A stretch of DNA of 64,000 nucleotides from Chionoecetes opilio (GCA_016584305.1 JACEEZ010020966.1:185862-249861), one strand, 5' to 3'. Counted from the first letter of the stretch, positions 1 through 12,448 are shown. Numbers and translations: made by a program. The notes: generated from the letters alone by a model not told the origin.

Positions 1-1252
1 TAAACCCCCGTGTGAGGGTGGGGGGTGAGTTCAGCACGGGTATAAACCTTTTTTCCACACTCTAGGTTTCTATTCTTAACACCATGTTTCAGGGGGTGTG
101 GTGAGCTCAGAAGGGAAAAAAATTTTTTCCCCCCTCTGGCATTCGATTTTTACCCCACGGGTCGGGGTGTGTTTGGTGAGTTCAAAACGGGTTAAACCTT
201 TTTCCACACTCGGGGCATTATTTTTTCTTCACCATTTTGGTGTCGGGGTGTTTTTGGTGGGGATACTTTTTCAAGCAAAATCTTTTCCCAACACTTAGGC
301 ATTCATGATTTTTAACCCCACTGGGTCAGGGTTTTTTGGTGGTACACTCTTTCTCAACCTTTTCCCCACTTAAACATTCATAAATTATCACATGTGCTCA
401 GGGTGGTTTGGGCACCCTTTTAAAAATCTTTTCCCACACTCAAAAATTTTAAAATAGTGGCCCAAAAATTTGGTGTCAGGGTGTTTTGGTGAGGTTCCCA
501 TTAGAAATTTTTTCCCAACTCAAAACCCAATTTATAATTCTTAACACCACGTTGTTGGGGTTGTGTGGGGTGAGGGATCCTTCTAGCAAATCTTTCCACA
601 TTAAACATTCATAATTTAAACCACTGGTCGGGTGGTTGGGGGGGTACCCTTGTAAAAATTTTTTTCCCACACTAAAAACTTTCATAATTTAACAAAACGG
701 GTTACGGGGTGTGCCCTGCTGAGGTTCCCCATTGTACAAATTTTTCCCCCACACTCTAAACTTTTATAATTCTTAACCCCAAAACTGTGGTCAGGGTGTT
801 TGGTGAGCATTTTTTTCAGAAATTTTTTTCACACTTAAACTCAAATTTTAACACCACTGTGGTCAGGGGTTTGGGAGGGGGGAACTTTTTCAGTAAATTT
901 TTTCCCCACACTCAAAACTTTTAAAAATCTTAAAACCACGAAATTTCAGGTGTTTTGGGTGAGGGAACCTTTCAGTAAATCTTTCCCGCACCAAACATTC
1001 ATGGTTTTTAACACCATGGTGTCAAAAATGTCTTCAAGCTTACTCTTGCTCTGAATGTTTGTCACACGCGGCACTTAGCTCACTGTGTGGGCCCTTTTGG
1101 GCCGAGCTGCCTGCCTCCGGTATTCTTTCCATCACCCCCGTGCCTCCCCCCCCTGAGGCAGTATCCGGCTCCCGGGGAATCAGATTGCCCGGCCCCACGC
1201 TCCACCCCAGCAACACCCGGCCACCACACACGCGGCCCGTCCGCGGGGAAAA
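1..1252 (-). pseudogene. C2H2 zinc-finger locus A, degenerate array
   Basis: The minus strand reads as a tandem array of C2H2 fingers at about 84-bp spacing (28 residues), roughly a dozen copies running off the left edge. Each unit is a degraded form of the finger block seen cleanly at 38549-39806 (HTLTHSG..NYECLECGKRF). The first finger and its acidic/Gly-rich leader lie near 1035-1250 and match the same part of loci B and C. A C2H2 array would be expected to bind DNA in the nucleus. Frame is lost every few tens of bases, mostly at homopolymers, so this is either a dead copy or poorly polished sequence; the second is likely to contribute because the changes are mainly run-length changes. Two transposons at 1253-4032 separate it from its own 5' exon at 4033-4110. 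Confidence 0.8.
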
Positions 1253-2036
1253 TAGGGCGGGGGCGAAACGATTTTGGAATCGATTCCCACGTTCCCCACT
1301 AGGCAGGGAACGTTCCACTAACGGAATCGATTCCCCGGAAAAAGATTCCACAGAATTTACATGATTTTATATAGTAAACTGGCAGCGGGAAGAGTTTTAT
1401 AAAATATATACATATTATATTTTTTAAAATATATTTTAATAAATATATATAAAATATAAAATATATAAAATAAATATTATTATAATAGTATAATTTTATA
1501 AAATAATATTATGTATATATATATATAATATAATAATATTATATATATAATAATTAAAATATATAATATATATATTAATATTATTAAATTAAAAATATAT
1601 ATTAAAATATATAATTATTATTATTAAAATATATTATCCTTTGGACTTTTTATTACCTTTTTTAAAAAGCGGAGAAGGGTCGTTTTTTTTTTTATAAAAT
1701 TAAGAAGGGTAAAAATTTTATTTGAATTTTAAAAGATTTTAAAAAATATGCCCATAAATCTACCCAAAACAATAATTAAGAGGAACGGAAAAAGGAATAA
1801 GCATCTCTGGCAGGCAGGAGAGGGGAAAAAGGGAAACGATTCCGAATCGTTCGTGCAGACTGAGGTCCTCCCCCTCGGCGCGCGAGGAAGGTAGAGGGGG
1901 AGGGCGGAGCGCGAGAGGGGAAAACGATTCCGAATCGATTTTTGGAAACATTCCCGGGAAACGATTCCACCGATTCCCCCAACCCCAAAAATCGGAAATC
2001 TGAATTTTCCCAAAATAACGATTCTTGCCCCCCCTA
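1253..2036. mobile_element. hAT-like non-autonomous element A
   Basis: The ends are imperfect inverted repeats: TAGGGCGGGGGCGAAACG on the left and, read from the right, TAGGGGGGGCAAGAATCG. Both subterminal regions carry palindromic CGATTCCGAATCG-type motifs. The interior is an AT-rich tract with no ORF. The element is bounded by CGGGGAAAA on the left and CGGGAA on the right, consistent with a short target duplication. It interrupts zinc-finger locus A. The hAT assignment rests on end form and approximate duplication length, so it is inferred. Confidence 0.55.
1404..1640. repeat. AT-rich low-complexity tract
   Basis: Almost pure A/T with many TATATA and TAATAT runs; it is the core of element A. 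No coding content. Confidence 0.85.
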
Positions 2037-3573
2037 CGGGAATAGGGATGGCACGGTTTCGGGATACCAAAAAACCCGGTATTTTAGCCCGGACTACCCG
2101 GGATTTAGGAAAAAAAAAATCCGGTTTTTACCGGTACGGTATTGGTGGGATTGGGGTACCGGTATCGGATATTTTTGGTCGGTATTGGGTTTTAGTATTG
2201 TTTTTTTTCGAATATCCGGGCTGCCGGAAAGTATGGGAGCGTAACGCTATGGTCCTCAAATTGGGCGCGTGTTTCATGGCGATTTCTTTAAAATAGGAAT
2301 TTCCTGAAAGTTGAGACATTGGTTCACTGTAACATTACGATTGCCAGATAGTTGGGCGAGTTTATGGCCAAATTAACTTAAAAAAATAAATAAATAGAAT
2401 AAAAAAGTATTTACATTTTTATATGTATATAAGAACAATGTATTTAAATACTCATTAAAGTATTTAATTACAGTATTTAAATACATGAAAACTATTGCAT
2501 TTATAAATAGATTTCTTAATACACAAATGTATTCAAATGCAGCCCAGCTCTGGCTATATATCTATTGATACTGTTTCTCAGGAATCTCAGGAACTCTGTC
2601 CAAAAAATAAATGTTAAAAGGAAATTTGAATCAAAATATTGTTATTTTCCTTATTTAGAGGTTACATTATACATACTAACAAGTGCTTGTGGGCCCTTCG
2701 GACCCACGTATTGATGTTTGTAGTAGTAGTATATATTAGACAACATGTGATTGCAAACTCCTATCGTGTTGTTGCTGTCGTTGGTCACTGGTCAAAGGGC
2801 CTCGGGGTAGACCACGTTCCGTGTGATTCCAACCCTTTATGTTCCATGTGATTCCAACACACACACACTCACACACGCACACAAACGTCCATGAGTCTAC
2901 TGAATTTGTGGAATGCGGCAAGACGTTATCGCAGAGTTTTTCCTGGAATCTAATACTCCTAAAGTGTTTTTAGCTCAAAACCCCCCTTCAAAATAATTCA
3001 ATCGACATGGGACCAAGCCGCTTACCCCCTACGATTTATTTGCGATGTTTTGAGCCTACTCTCATCAAAATTGAATTTAATACTGAATTTTATGTGTCAC
3101 TGAAGATGATACACAGTAGTTTATATCATGACTGTATAATCTACCCTGTTTCAGCGTTGTTTTATGCTTTGTATTTGCAAATATATACGGTTTCAAAATT
3201 CACAACGCATTTTTTTTTCGGGCGACGACGGCTGCGGGAGGACACTCAGTAAATAAACACTAGATGGCGACTTTATTGTTGGTAGCCACTTTGTAGATAT
3301 TTTTGTAATATGTTCATTTATAGCCATACGTACTATGACACATATGAAGACACAAAATGACACAGACTCTCCAGATAGCCCCTTCTAACTTTCCTGAAAT
3401 CATGGATGTAGAAATGTAAGTATTAACGCCACCACACGTCTGTAAACAGAAAAAAAAGTTGTCCTGGCGACTAACTTTTATCTACGGTAGGCCATAGTTT
3501 ACTCTGTTCCCCCTTAAAACTGACAATGGCCGACGCCACAGGAAACTTTATTTTAGGGGGGGTCTATGCTGTA

Positions 3574-3736
3574 CTGTGGTCTGTGGTAACCCGGGAGTCA
3601 CACTAGCCCTGTATCCCGGGGTAACGGATTCTCACCCACCACAGGCTCTAAGAGTCTAAGGGCTAATGCCACGGAGATGAGCACCGCATGCCACGCGCAG
3701 CTAAGCGTATGCTCCCATCTTTACCTTACCTTTACT
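3574..3736 (-). mobile_element. SINE with perfect 9-bp target duplication
   Basis: On the minus strand it starts AGTAAAGGTAAGGTAAAGATG and continues with a GC-rich body. I recall this SINE type from decapod genomes. It is bounded by TATGCTGTA at 3565-3573 and again at 3737-3745, a perfect duplication. Around it a short segment (3530-3573 and 3775-3840, GCCGACGC..AGGAA) is itself repeated. Confidence 0.75.
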
Positions 3737-3805
3737 TATGCTGTACGTTAGGGGTTAATAATTGTAACAAATGAAATGGCCGACGCTATAGGAACCTTTA
3801 TTTAA

Positions 3806-3828
3806 GGGGGGGGGGGGGGGGGGGGGGG
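3806..3828. repeat. Homopolymer G run (23)
   Basis: An uninterrupted run of 23 G inside element B. The sister copy at 3556-3562 has only seven, so the length is unstable or a sequencing artefact. Confidence 0.9.
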
Positions 3829-4032
3829 CGATGCTGTAGAGGTTAATAATTGTCTGAGAATGGACAAGTAACAAATCACGAAACAAAAAATACCGATACC
3901 GGTAATACCGGTATTTATGTACGGTATCGGTATACCGGTATCGTAATTGATACAGGTGTGAGGACGTACCGGTATTACTCCCGCAAACCGGTATCGGCAA
4001 TACCGGTATTTTCTTGATACCGCACAACCCTA

Positions 4033-4200
4033 GCGGGAACCCTCGGGGATGCCGGAGCGAGCCGGGTCAGTGCCGGGCGGGGCAGCCGGCTTGGACTGTG
4101 ACCTCAGCACCTGCAACAGTGGTGACAGTCAGCACACAGAGAGCCACACGCTGCCCTGACACTCTGCTCCTGCCTGCTTTGTGTCTGGTTCTTTGGTGGT
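4033..4200 (-). pseudogene. Zinc-finger locus A, 5' coding exon and splice acceptor
   Basis: This matches the segments at 27222-27300 and 39727-39850. On the minus strand a CTGAC branch-like motif is followed by a pyrimidine-rich stretch and TTGCAG, then GTGCTGAGGTCACAG. That gives a predicted acceptor with the exon starting at 4110. The exon would encode the leader upstream of the first finger in locus A, but elements A and B (1253-4032) now separate the two halves. The acceptor is inferred from its conservation in all three copies. Confidence 0.6.
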
Positions 4201-4326
4201 GCAAGCTGATGTCACCTTATACAAGCGTGGCCTTGCACCCCTGTGGGCTCAAGACATGCTGAACTACCACATGCATCAACATTGAAACACTTCAGATCCA
4301 GGGATGTGTCTTTCACTGGAGTTTCA

Positions 4327-4700
4327 CTGAGCTGTATTGAGGAACATAAGAACATAAGAAAGTAAGGAAGCTACAAGAGGCCGTGAGACCTACACGAGGT
4401 AGTTCCTGTTACCTACTCTACCTATATCCACCTCTCTTTCCCATCCATGAATTTATCCAGACTCCTTTTAAAGACCCCAATAGACTCCGCATTGACCACC
4501 TGACGATTTAGTCCATTCCAATCATTCACCACCCTATTTGTGAACCAGTTTCTCCCAATTTCCTTTAAGGAAGGTAGTGGATCTTGGTTGTAAAGTGCCC
4601 TGCCAAAACTCTGGTGCATAACATGAGTCTATCAGGCAGCTCCTTGCACTACCCTTCCTCCCGGCACAGCACAGCCCAGCAATGTTTGAAACCCTGACTG
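4327..4700 (-). mobile_element. LINE 3' end fragment (CR1/Jockey-like)
   Basis: The minus strand encodes a C-terminal reverse-transcriptase tail (..GRNWFTNRVVNDWNGL..FKRSLDKFMDG) at about 4620-4430, then an untranslated tail with repeated 'aacataagaa' near 4342. The tail 'R/K-WFTNRVVN-WN-L' is typical of CR1/Jockey-type LINE proteins. Only the last ~65 codons remain, so this is a 5'-truncated dead copy. Confidence 0.75.
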
Positions 4701-4704
4701 TATA

Positions 4705-5611
4705 CAGGGAAGTCCCGAAGATACGAGCAGTTAGGTTCCACCTGGCATACTCGTAAAGCGAAATCTCGTATAGCAAAATACATAACTAATGGTAAAATAT
4801 AGGCTTGGTTCTAGGACCCCATCAAAGACATGTTTTTCAAGCTAAAATAAACTATACCAAACACAACAAACACACAGCGTCTATATTACCCACACTGTAC
4901 TACCTATTCTGTAGAAAAAGCATTCTGAAAGAGAAAATAGCACACAAAAGGTTGTACTGTAGGTAGAGGGACGGGGTTGTACAAGACGTTGTACTGTAGG
5001 GGACGCCGCGTGATACAAGATCAAGAGAGGGTAGGGTAGGTAAGGGACAAGGGAGGGGTGCGCAGACCTCTTCCACTGCCCACAAACTCGTCTCTGTGCA
5101 TCTGAATCATTGTACATTGTTGTGTACACTTTAGCTAGACACTGGTTACACCAAACACAGAGTTCACACACAGGTTTATTTCGGCGGGAATATGTAGGTA
5201 CAGCGGAGGAATGCCACGAGGAATAGAGAGAGGAGGAGTGGTGTCCTCTCACTGTGGTGGTAGGTAGGTAACTGCCAGAAGCTGATCTAGGAAGCCAGGG
5301 CGGGAACCCAGCAACGGAGGTGCGGGAGAAATTTGGATCACGAGCGATTCAAGTCCACGCCAGGAGTTGGCTTGACCTTTATGGGTAATAAACCAGGTGT
5401 GCGGCACCAAGCTTGGGGTCACCACATCATCATACAACCCAGATGCATACATGGTAGGGTGCGCATTTTGAACTTGGTAATTTTACTCACCCCAGTTTGA
5501 ATGTCGTAGTATTGGATTTTCGATCTCGTTTTTTGAAAATAGACCCTAATTTACTCAGTTCGTATCATTGATTTCTCGTATACCGAATGCTCGTATAACG
5601 GGACTTCCCTG
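4705..5611. mobile_element. pogo/mariner-like MITE
   Basis: Terminal inverted repeats begin CAGGGAAGTCCCG at both ends, followed by subterminal CTCGTATA motifs. TA flanks both sides (4703-4704 and 5612-5613), as expected for Tc1/mariner/pogo insertion. The 907-bp interior has no transposase ORF, so the copy is non-autonomous. The pogo-like label rests on end form only. Confidence 0.75.
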
Positions 5612-5619
5612 TAATACTA

Positions 5620-5826
5620 GAGGGAGAGAGAGACTGTATATGTGTTAGAGAGAGGGAGATAGAGTGTGTGTGAGTGTGGGAGAGAGAGAGGGAGAATGTG
5701 TGTGTTTGTGTGTGTGAGAGAGAGAGGTGTAAATTCAACATAAGGAAAGAGAGAATGAGAGAGTGTGTTAGAGAGAGGGAGATAGAGAGAGTGTGTGTGT
5801 GTGTGAGAGAGATTGCATGTGTGTAT
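5620..5826. repeat. AG/TG compound microsatellite
   Basis: Alternating GAGAGA and GTGTGT runs. Long open frames on the opposite strand here are Ser/Thr/Leu/His low complexity and are not genes. Confidence 0.9.
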
Positions 5827-6345
5827 AAGAACATAAGAAAATAAGGAAGCTACAAGAGGCCGCGAGGCCTACACGTGGTAGTTCCTGTCACCTAACACTA
5901 CCTACATCCACCTTTCATCCCCATCCATGAACCTATCCAGCTCCCCTTTAAAGCTCCCCAATGACTCAGCACTAACTACCTGTCTACTGAGACCATTCCA
6001 TTCATTCACCACCCTATTTGTGACCCAGTTTTTCCCTATTTCCTTTCTAAATCTACGCTTTTCCAGCTTGAATCCGTTACTTCTTGTTCTACCCAGGTTA
6101 AAAGCCGTAAGAACTTTTCCTATCTCTCCTTTATTAAATCCCTTTATCCACTTAAAAACTTCAATCAGAGCGCCCCTTACTCTGCGTCTCTCGAGTGAGT
6201 GTTATTTTAATAACTTCAATCTCCTCTCATAACTAAAGTTACGCATCCCTTGTATCATTTTGGTCATCCTACTCTGCACTTTTTCTAACAACACTATATC
6301 CATCCTGTAATATGGAGACCAAAATAATATGGAGACCAAAATAAT
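5827..6345 (-). mobile_element. LINE 3' end fragment (CR1/Jockey-like), longer copy
   Basis: A second copy of the repeat at 4327-4700, extending further into the reverse-transcriptase C-terminus. On the minus strand the motifs GDLIEV.KWL, LGRTRSN and NWFTNRVVNEWN can be read from about 6300 to 5900, with frame breaks. It ends in the same 'aacataagaa' tail at 5827. 5'-truncated and dead. Confidence 0.8.
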
Positions 6346-6429
6346 AGTATATCTATGATCTTACCGACTAATAACACATGCGCTCCAATGGTCGTGTATT
6401 CACATCCAAAACTCTACCAAGATTTCAGC

Positions 6430-6625
6430 CAGAAACGGTTAAGTTAGGTTAAATCAGATGAGGTTAGGCTAGGTTAGGTTAAGTTAAGTTAGGTTAAATC
6501 AGATGAGGTTAGGTTAGGTTAGGTTAAATAGGTTAAATCAGATGAGGTTAGGTTAGGTTAAGTTAGGCTAAATCAGATGAGGTTAGGTTAAATCAGATGA
6601 GGTTAGGTTAGAGGTAGGGTTTGGT
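6430..6625 (+). repeat. Degenerate TTAGG-type interstitial repeat
   Basis: Many AGGTTAGGTT units mixed with TTAAATCAGATGAGG. An inverted copy of the same block is at 16735-16870. It resembles the arthropod TTAGG telomere motif but is too degenerate and too internal to be a telomere. Confidence 0.8.
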
Positions 6626-6654
6626 TTAGTAACAGATGATATTAAGAAAAAAAA

Positions 6655-7163
6655 AAGGTAATAATGGACGAGAGTTGCGCGGTCGTTTTCAGAGACAACG
6701 ACTATTGTTTCCTGGCCTGCAATAGCTGCTTGTTCTAATGGAGATTGTTTTATTTTGCGCAAACCCCCCAAAAAAAAAAAAAAAAAAAAAACTCCGAATT
6801 TTATGGTACCGTTTCCATTAAAAACTGTTTGTCGATTTGAAAAGCACTAAAACATGTCCGGGAAAAATTGGTCAGGATCTTATAGGTTTTAATGCAACCT
6901 AACCTAACCTTATAGATTTCATTAAAACCTAATTAAAAGACCCTGACCAATTTCTCCCGGGCAAGTTTTAGTGGTTTTTCTGATGGAGATTCAGTGTTTT
7001 TAATGCAAACGGTACCATAAAATTCGGTATATTTTTTTTTCCTTTTAATGGGTTTGCGCAGAATAAAACAATCTCCATTAGAACAAGCAGCTATTGTAGC
7101 CAGGAAAAAATAGTCGTTGTCTCTGAAAACGACCACGCAACTCTCGTCCATTATTACCAAAAA
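6655..7163. mobile_element. Foldback repeat, ~200-bp arms
   Basis: The left arm (about 6655-6890) and right arm (about 6935-7163) are inverted copies: both contain GGACGAGAGTTG, AATGGAGATTG, ATAAAATTCGG or their complements, and 'gaccctgaccaatt'. The centre is a short AACCT-rich spacer. Single-arm relatives lie at 27345-27530 and 39865-40095, each next to a zinc-finger 5' exon. No ORF. From 7164 to 7411 I see no gene. Confidence 0.75.
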
Positions 7164-7411
7164 TAAAATTATCCATACTACGGCAGTGCGAAGCGGAGAG
7201 AGGTTTGCGGGGGCGGGCGGAGCGGGCATGTAAACAAACATTGATTTCCGACAAAAGCGAGTACCAGATTAATTCAAAACACATCAAAACTATTCAGGAA
7301 ATCTAAGTTTCGGCCTCGAAGTCGGTGAATGCCCACTGCCGAAATTTTAGCCCACTATTGAATCTTGGCAAAGAGGACCACTTGCCCCCTTTGGCGAATA
7401 CAGAGAGATAG

Positions 7412-8230
<819 letters not shown>

Positions 8231-8746
8231 TCCCAGCTAACCATCACCGGCGGGTCTACGTAGGCTGTAGAGCGGCGAACGGCGGCCGCCGGCGGCAAAT
8301 TTACCTCGTCAGCCCTTCGAAGGCCCGCTGGTGTATTTTCAGACGGGATAATTTACTATTGTTGAAAATGATTGATACAGAATTTCAAGAATTGAATATT
8401 TCTATGTGTAAACATTTTTAAACAAGTTATATGATTATCTTGCTGTAATATTACATCAGTAGTGACAAGTAGCGGCAGCTTGACGTCAATCCTCCGGAGG
8501 CCCGCTGGTACGTATTTGTAAGTGGGAAATATTCATTTCATATTATATATATTAACACAGTAATATACATAGTATATCAATATCGGTACCATCACTATCA
8601 TTAGGCCTGTTAGATAGGCCTATTGAAAATTGTTATAAAAGTTTTTATAATAGTTTATAGAAATTATCATATTTCAGTTTATTTCAAATATTTCCAGCTT
8701 AATCAGGAACACCGAGAGATACATAGAAATAAAGATGAGATACGTA

Positions 8747-9726
8747 CAGTCTAAGACAAAAGTCGTGTCCCGATTTTGTCCGAATATGAAATGTAACTCG
8801 TGAAACATTATGAAAACCCTAACGCAGTTACATGCTCGTGGTTGGCAAGCCTGAATCCCTTAAGCTACTGTTCAGATAAGGGTTCAAAGCTTCATATCTG
8901 CCGCCGATAAGGCAATGTCTAAAACAATCTAAGGGTTTTTCAATGGTTCAATAGATTTACTGCTTTAAGGTTTCATATTATTCGATGTGGAATGCGAGGT
9001 ATATTCGGCCCAGCAATGATCGCTAGGACATTTCATCTTTACACCTGAGCCATTGAAGGCTACATACATCACCACCGGCAGGAGTATGGAGAGAGCTAGT
9101 CACATGCAAGAATATAAATTTAAAAAATATACATATAAAAAATATAAAAAACCAAGAAAAATTGCTTCAAAATTCAATAGTATATTTGGATAATAATAAG
9201 ACCAAATTCCATTTTAATCTATGCAAAAATTTAAAGAAAAATTGCGTCAAAATTCAAGAGTATATTTGGATAATAATATGTAAGAAGGAAGGACTCTGAA
9301 GCAGTGGCGTATATAGGTCCTTAAAAAGAAAGGGGAATACGGGTATGAATCCAGGATTGTTATAAAGGGGGGGAAGGGCTTGTGCGAAGCGAGCCTCAAC
9401 AGCTGAGGGAGTTTACAATAATAGCAAAATTGCAATGTATTTCGGAGGGCTTCAGCCAAACCCCTGAGACTGGCTAACCGAACCCAGGATCAACCACTGC
9501 TTTATAATTACCTCAGCACTTCTACTTTTAACACTCCTGGTAATGAATCCTAAAACAATTACTCGTGAGGATACGAACTAATAAGACGTATGAGTTGTGG
9601 TGAGATCGAAGAACTTATGGCAGTGCTACCAACCGTTCGTATGACATACGGCAGAGAGCACCGAAAGGTTAGCCCTTTACCAGATGTCTTAACCAAAATT
9701 CAGGACACGACTTTTGTCTTAGACTG
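8747..9726. mobile_element. Mariner-like MITE
   Basis: The ends are inverted copies of CAGTCTAAGACAAAAGTCG (28 bp with one gap), flanked by TA at 8745-8746 and 9727-9728. The 980-bp interior has no transposase. It also contains a ~45-bp direct repeat around 9160-9200 and 9235-9280. Confidence 0.8.
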
Positions 9727-10418
9727 TACATAGGAAGGAGTTTACATGGAAAAAGGTTATCAGTTAGTCTATGTGTGCAGCTAGTATCATATAAAAATAA
9801 CATTTGATTATCCGAGCAAAGATTACGGGATAAAACAAGGTCATATTTTCCCTTATTTCAATCATTTCCAACATATTATCAACACATATCAATACTCAAC
9901 GGTACACCTAATAAGGAATATGTAGATGATGGAGAATTAACATGGATAATATCATGATTTAGAATAGAATATTATTTGAAATCATTACGCAGCTATCAAT
10001 GCACTAAGCTGCCAGACGTACGATAGCCATTACAAAGGGTTAAAACCCACAAAAGGCCTAATATATCACCCTTAACTAGTCGATAACATAATGAGAACCT
10101 AGTTATAACATGTTTTCGCTCCTTCATTATGTCGAAATAGACTGAATAATATAAATGATTGCAGTACGACACGATTTTTAGGAATTCCTCGGCAGCGTTG
10201 TGTCAGTGACTCAGTGAAATCAGTTACTTGGAAAACGCACAAGCTGGTGGATGTTGTTATGTTCTTCGCCGCAATCAATATCCTTCTACATGGCTGTACA
10301 GTGTTCCACGTACACCAGCATGTAAACCCAATAACGAAAATGTTTTTGTACTTATGAAATAAACAATGTCCGTAGCAATTATGATCTCCTTTTCATCGTA
10401 TTACTGGATAACGACATA

Positions 10419-10582
10419 GGAATATTTATGGTTATACTTTCTAAGTATATTGCAGATATCGTAATGTTTTTATAAGTGTTGAACAGCCCATTAGTCTATT
10501 AATCGGCTAATGGGTTGTGCAACACCCCTTAAAACATTACTATATCTGCAATATACTTAGAAAGTATAACCATAAATATTCC
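10419..10582. repeat. Near-perfect hairpin, ~70-bp arms
   Basis: The arm 'ggaatatttatggttatac' at 10421 is repeated inverted up to 10582, with a short loop near 10500 (cattag/ctaatg). It could be a small foldback element. No ORF. Confidence 0.8.
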
Positions 10583-10761
10583 TCAATCAGTTAATATAAC
10601 AGCGGCAAATGGTCATATGCCCTACGGCTGGCCGCTCCCAGCGGCCCGCCGGTGAGCCTCTGAGCAGATCCCCAGCGGCCCTATGTCGTACACTTCCGTC
10701 GGGCCGCCGGTATGACATACGGAGGGACTCCGGAGGCCCTCCGTCTTTGTGTTTGCTGGGA

Positions 10762-10802
10762 TAGTAGTAGTAGTAGTAGTAGTAGTGGTAGTAGTAGTAG
10801 TG

Positions 10803-10856
<54 letters not shown>

Positions 10857-10870
10857 ATGGTGGTAGTAGC
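10762..10870 (+). repeat. TAG microsatellite, distal part
   Basis: Continuation of the 7412-8230 microsatellite beyond the inserted element, in the same orientation. Confidence 0.9.
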
Positions 10871-11019
10871 AGTAGACAGTACACATAGGCACTGGAGAGA
10901 GACAGACAGACAGAGGAGAGAGAGAGAGAAAACAAAAAAGATAGACTTGCATATCACTTTATCAGAAAAATTGTAAAATATATTGCACAGAGAGAAAGAG
11001 AGAGGACATGAGAGAAAGA

Positions 11020-11185
<166 letters not shown>

Positions 11186-11404
11186 GTGTGTGTAAAGCAA
11201 AACAAACAGCCTGGAAAGAATGTTGAGACAATACTTTTAGCCCTGCACGTGCGAGGGGAGGCAGCAGACAGCGGTGGGTGGTGCACGCTGTTTAGGGCTG
11301 TTGGGGGCTGTTTAGGGGTGCGAGGATGCCCTGAGGAACCCTAGGAGCCCCTGGCCAGCAGGTCCTGTGAGGCGTAGGAGGTGCAGGGTAGTCTTGGTTT
11401 TATA

Positions 11405-11520
11405 TAGTGGTGGGCGTATCGATATCATAATATCGATACTTTCGATACCACCTTTGTATCGAAAGTATCGATACTTTTTTCTTGGTATCGAGTATTATGA
11501 GTACTCAAGAAGCATACGCA
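11405..11520 (+). mobile_element. hAT-like element end with TATCGATA motifs
   Basis: Starts TAGTGGTGGGCGTATCGATA and is packed with TATCGATA and GTATCG palindromes. An inverted, diverged counterpart ends at 19798. The form (TAGTGGTGGGC plus subterminal palindromes) is hAT-like. No coding sequence. Confidence 0.5.
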
Positions 11521-11601
11521 AAATATTTGTGAAATTATACAAGAAAATAAAAAAATGCCACTACCAAATACATTTTTTACGTCTGGCAACTCCCTACGTC
11601 A

Positions 11602-11632
<31 letters not shown>

Positions 11633-11671
11633 GCAGCGGTAATTTCAAAATGAGTGGGATGGTTGACTTCT

Positions 11672-11790
11672 GCTACGATACTGGGGCTGGATGTTCGAAC
11701 GTTCGTAACGCCTCTAAGATCATCTTGGAGTGTTCATAGCGGCCTTAGATCTTGGGCTACGAACACTACAAAAATGTATTATCAAAGGAT
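11672..11790 (+). mobile_element. Element end with GGATGTTCGAACG
   Basis: GGGGCTGGATGTTCGAACG followed by TTCGTAACGCCTCTAAGATC. The inverted counterpart at 19320-19420 reads CAGGGGCCGGATGTTCG from its outer side. It is one terminus of a DNA element. Confidence 0.5.
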
Positions 11791-12103
11791 CGTCCGAATG
11801 TTCTTAGCTCACGATGATGCGATCTTCAAGCTCGTTCCGTTCCGTTCCGACCACGAGGAATGGAACTCAGTTGACTGTCGCTTTGCCAATCAGAGGAAAG
11901 ATTTCATCAACCTGTGAGATTGTTAGCCAATCATAATGCAGTTAGAATGTAAACAAATATCATGTGGCGCGTCCCCTCACAACAAATTACAAACTTATAG
12001 CCTCAATATAACATGAACTGGTAAAATTCAATTTCTTTCCTGCCCTTAGGTCTCACTAGGAGGTTATTGGTAGGGTTAGATAAGGTTATAATGAGGTTAG
12101 GTT

Positions 12104-12448
12104 GGTATCCGGTCATTTCGCCCACATGCCATTTCGCCACACCATGGAGTCATTTCGCCCACACTATGGAGTCATTTCGCCCACAGGTCAATTCGCCCAC
12201 ACTATGGAGTCATTTCGCCCAAGGTTACTGGTGGTTCATTCCATATCTGCCTGCGGAAGATATAAGTTACATGACTCCGTGACATGGATCGTGTGGGCGA
12301 ATTGACTTTAGAGTGGGCAAATTGACTCTTACATGTGGGCGAAATGTCTTGTCGGCGAATTGACTCGTACATGTGGGCGAATTGACTCTTACATGTGGGC
12401 GAAATGTCTTGTGGGCGAATTGACGTGTGGGCGAAATGACCGGTAACC
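12104..12448. mobile_element. Short foldback with clustered ATTTCGCCCAC motifs
   Basis: The left half has six forward copies of CATTTCGCCCACA-like motifs; the right half has eight inverted copies (TGTGGGCGAAATG, some as GAATTGAC). The outermost pair extends to GGTATCCGGTCATTTCG and, from the right, GGTTACCGGTCATTTCG. No ORF. The layout suggests repeated binding sites for a recombinase or transposase supplied elsewhere. Confidence 0.7.

Larger units (their letters stand above)
2043..4032. mobile_element. hAT-like non-autonomous element B (GGTATACC subterminal repeats)
   Basis: The left end TAGGGATGGCACGGTTTC pairs with the right end, which reads TAGGGTTGTGCGGTATC on the opposite strand. Both ends are packed with ACCGGTAT/GGTATACC motifs (about 2060-2210 and 3885-4020). 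CGGGAA lies immediately before it (2037-2042) and again just after it (4034-4039). The interior holds a SINE (3574-3736), a 23-base G run and a block at 3085-3190 that recurs inverted at about 20215-20330. No transposase ORF is visible. Confidence 0.55.
8231..10761. mobile_element. TIR element inserted in the TAG microsatellite
   Basis: It begins TCCCAGCTAAC and ends GTTTGCTGGGA, an 11-bp inverted repeat with one mismatch. Both subterminal regions are GC-rich and repeat GGCCCGCTGG/GGCCCGCCGG motifs. The same-phase (TAG)n continues on both sides. The interior has no recognisable transposase; it contains a mariner-like MITE (8747-9726) and a hairpin (10419-10582). Superfamily unknown. Confidence 0.6.

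Noticed and set aside
6430..6625. A telomere or chromosome end
   Set aside because: Repeats are degenerate, short, and present in both orientations inside the scaffold.
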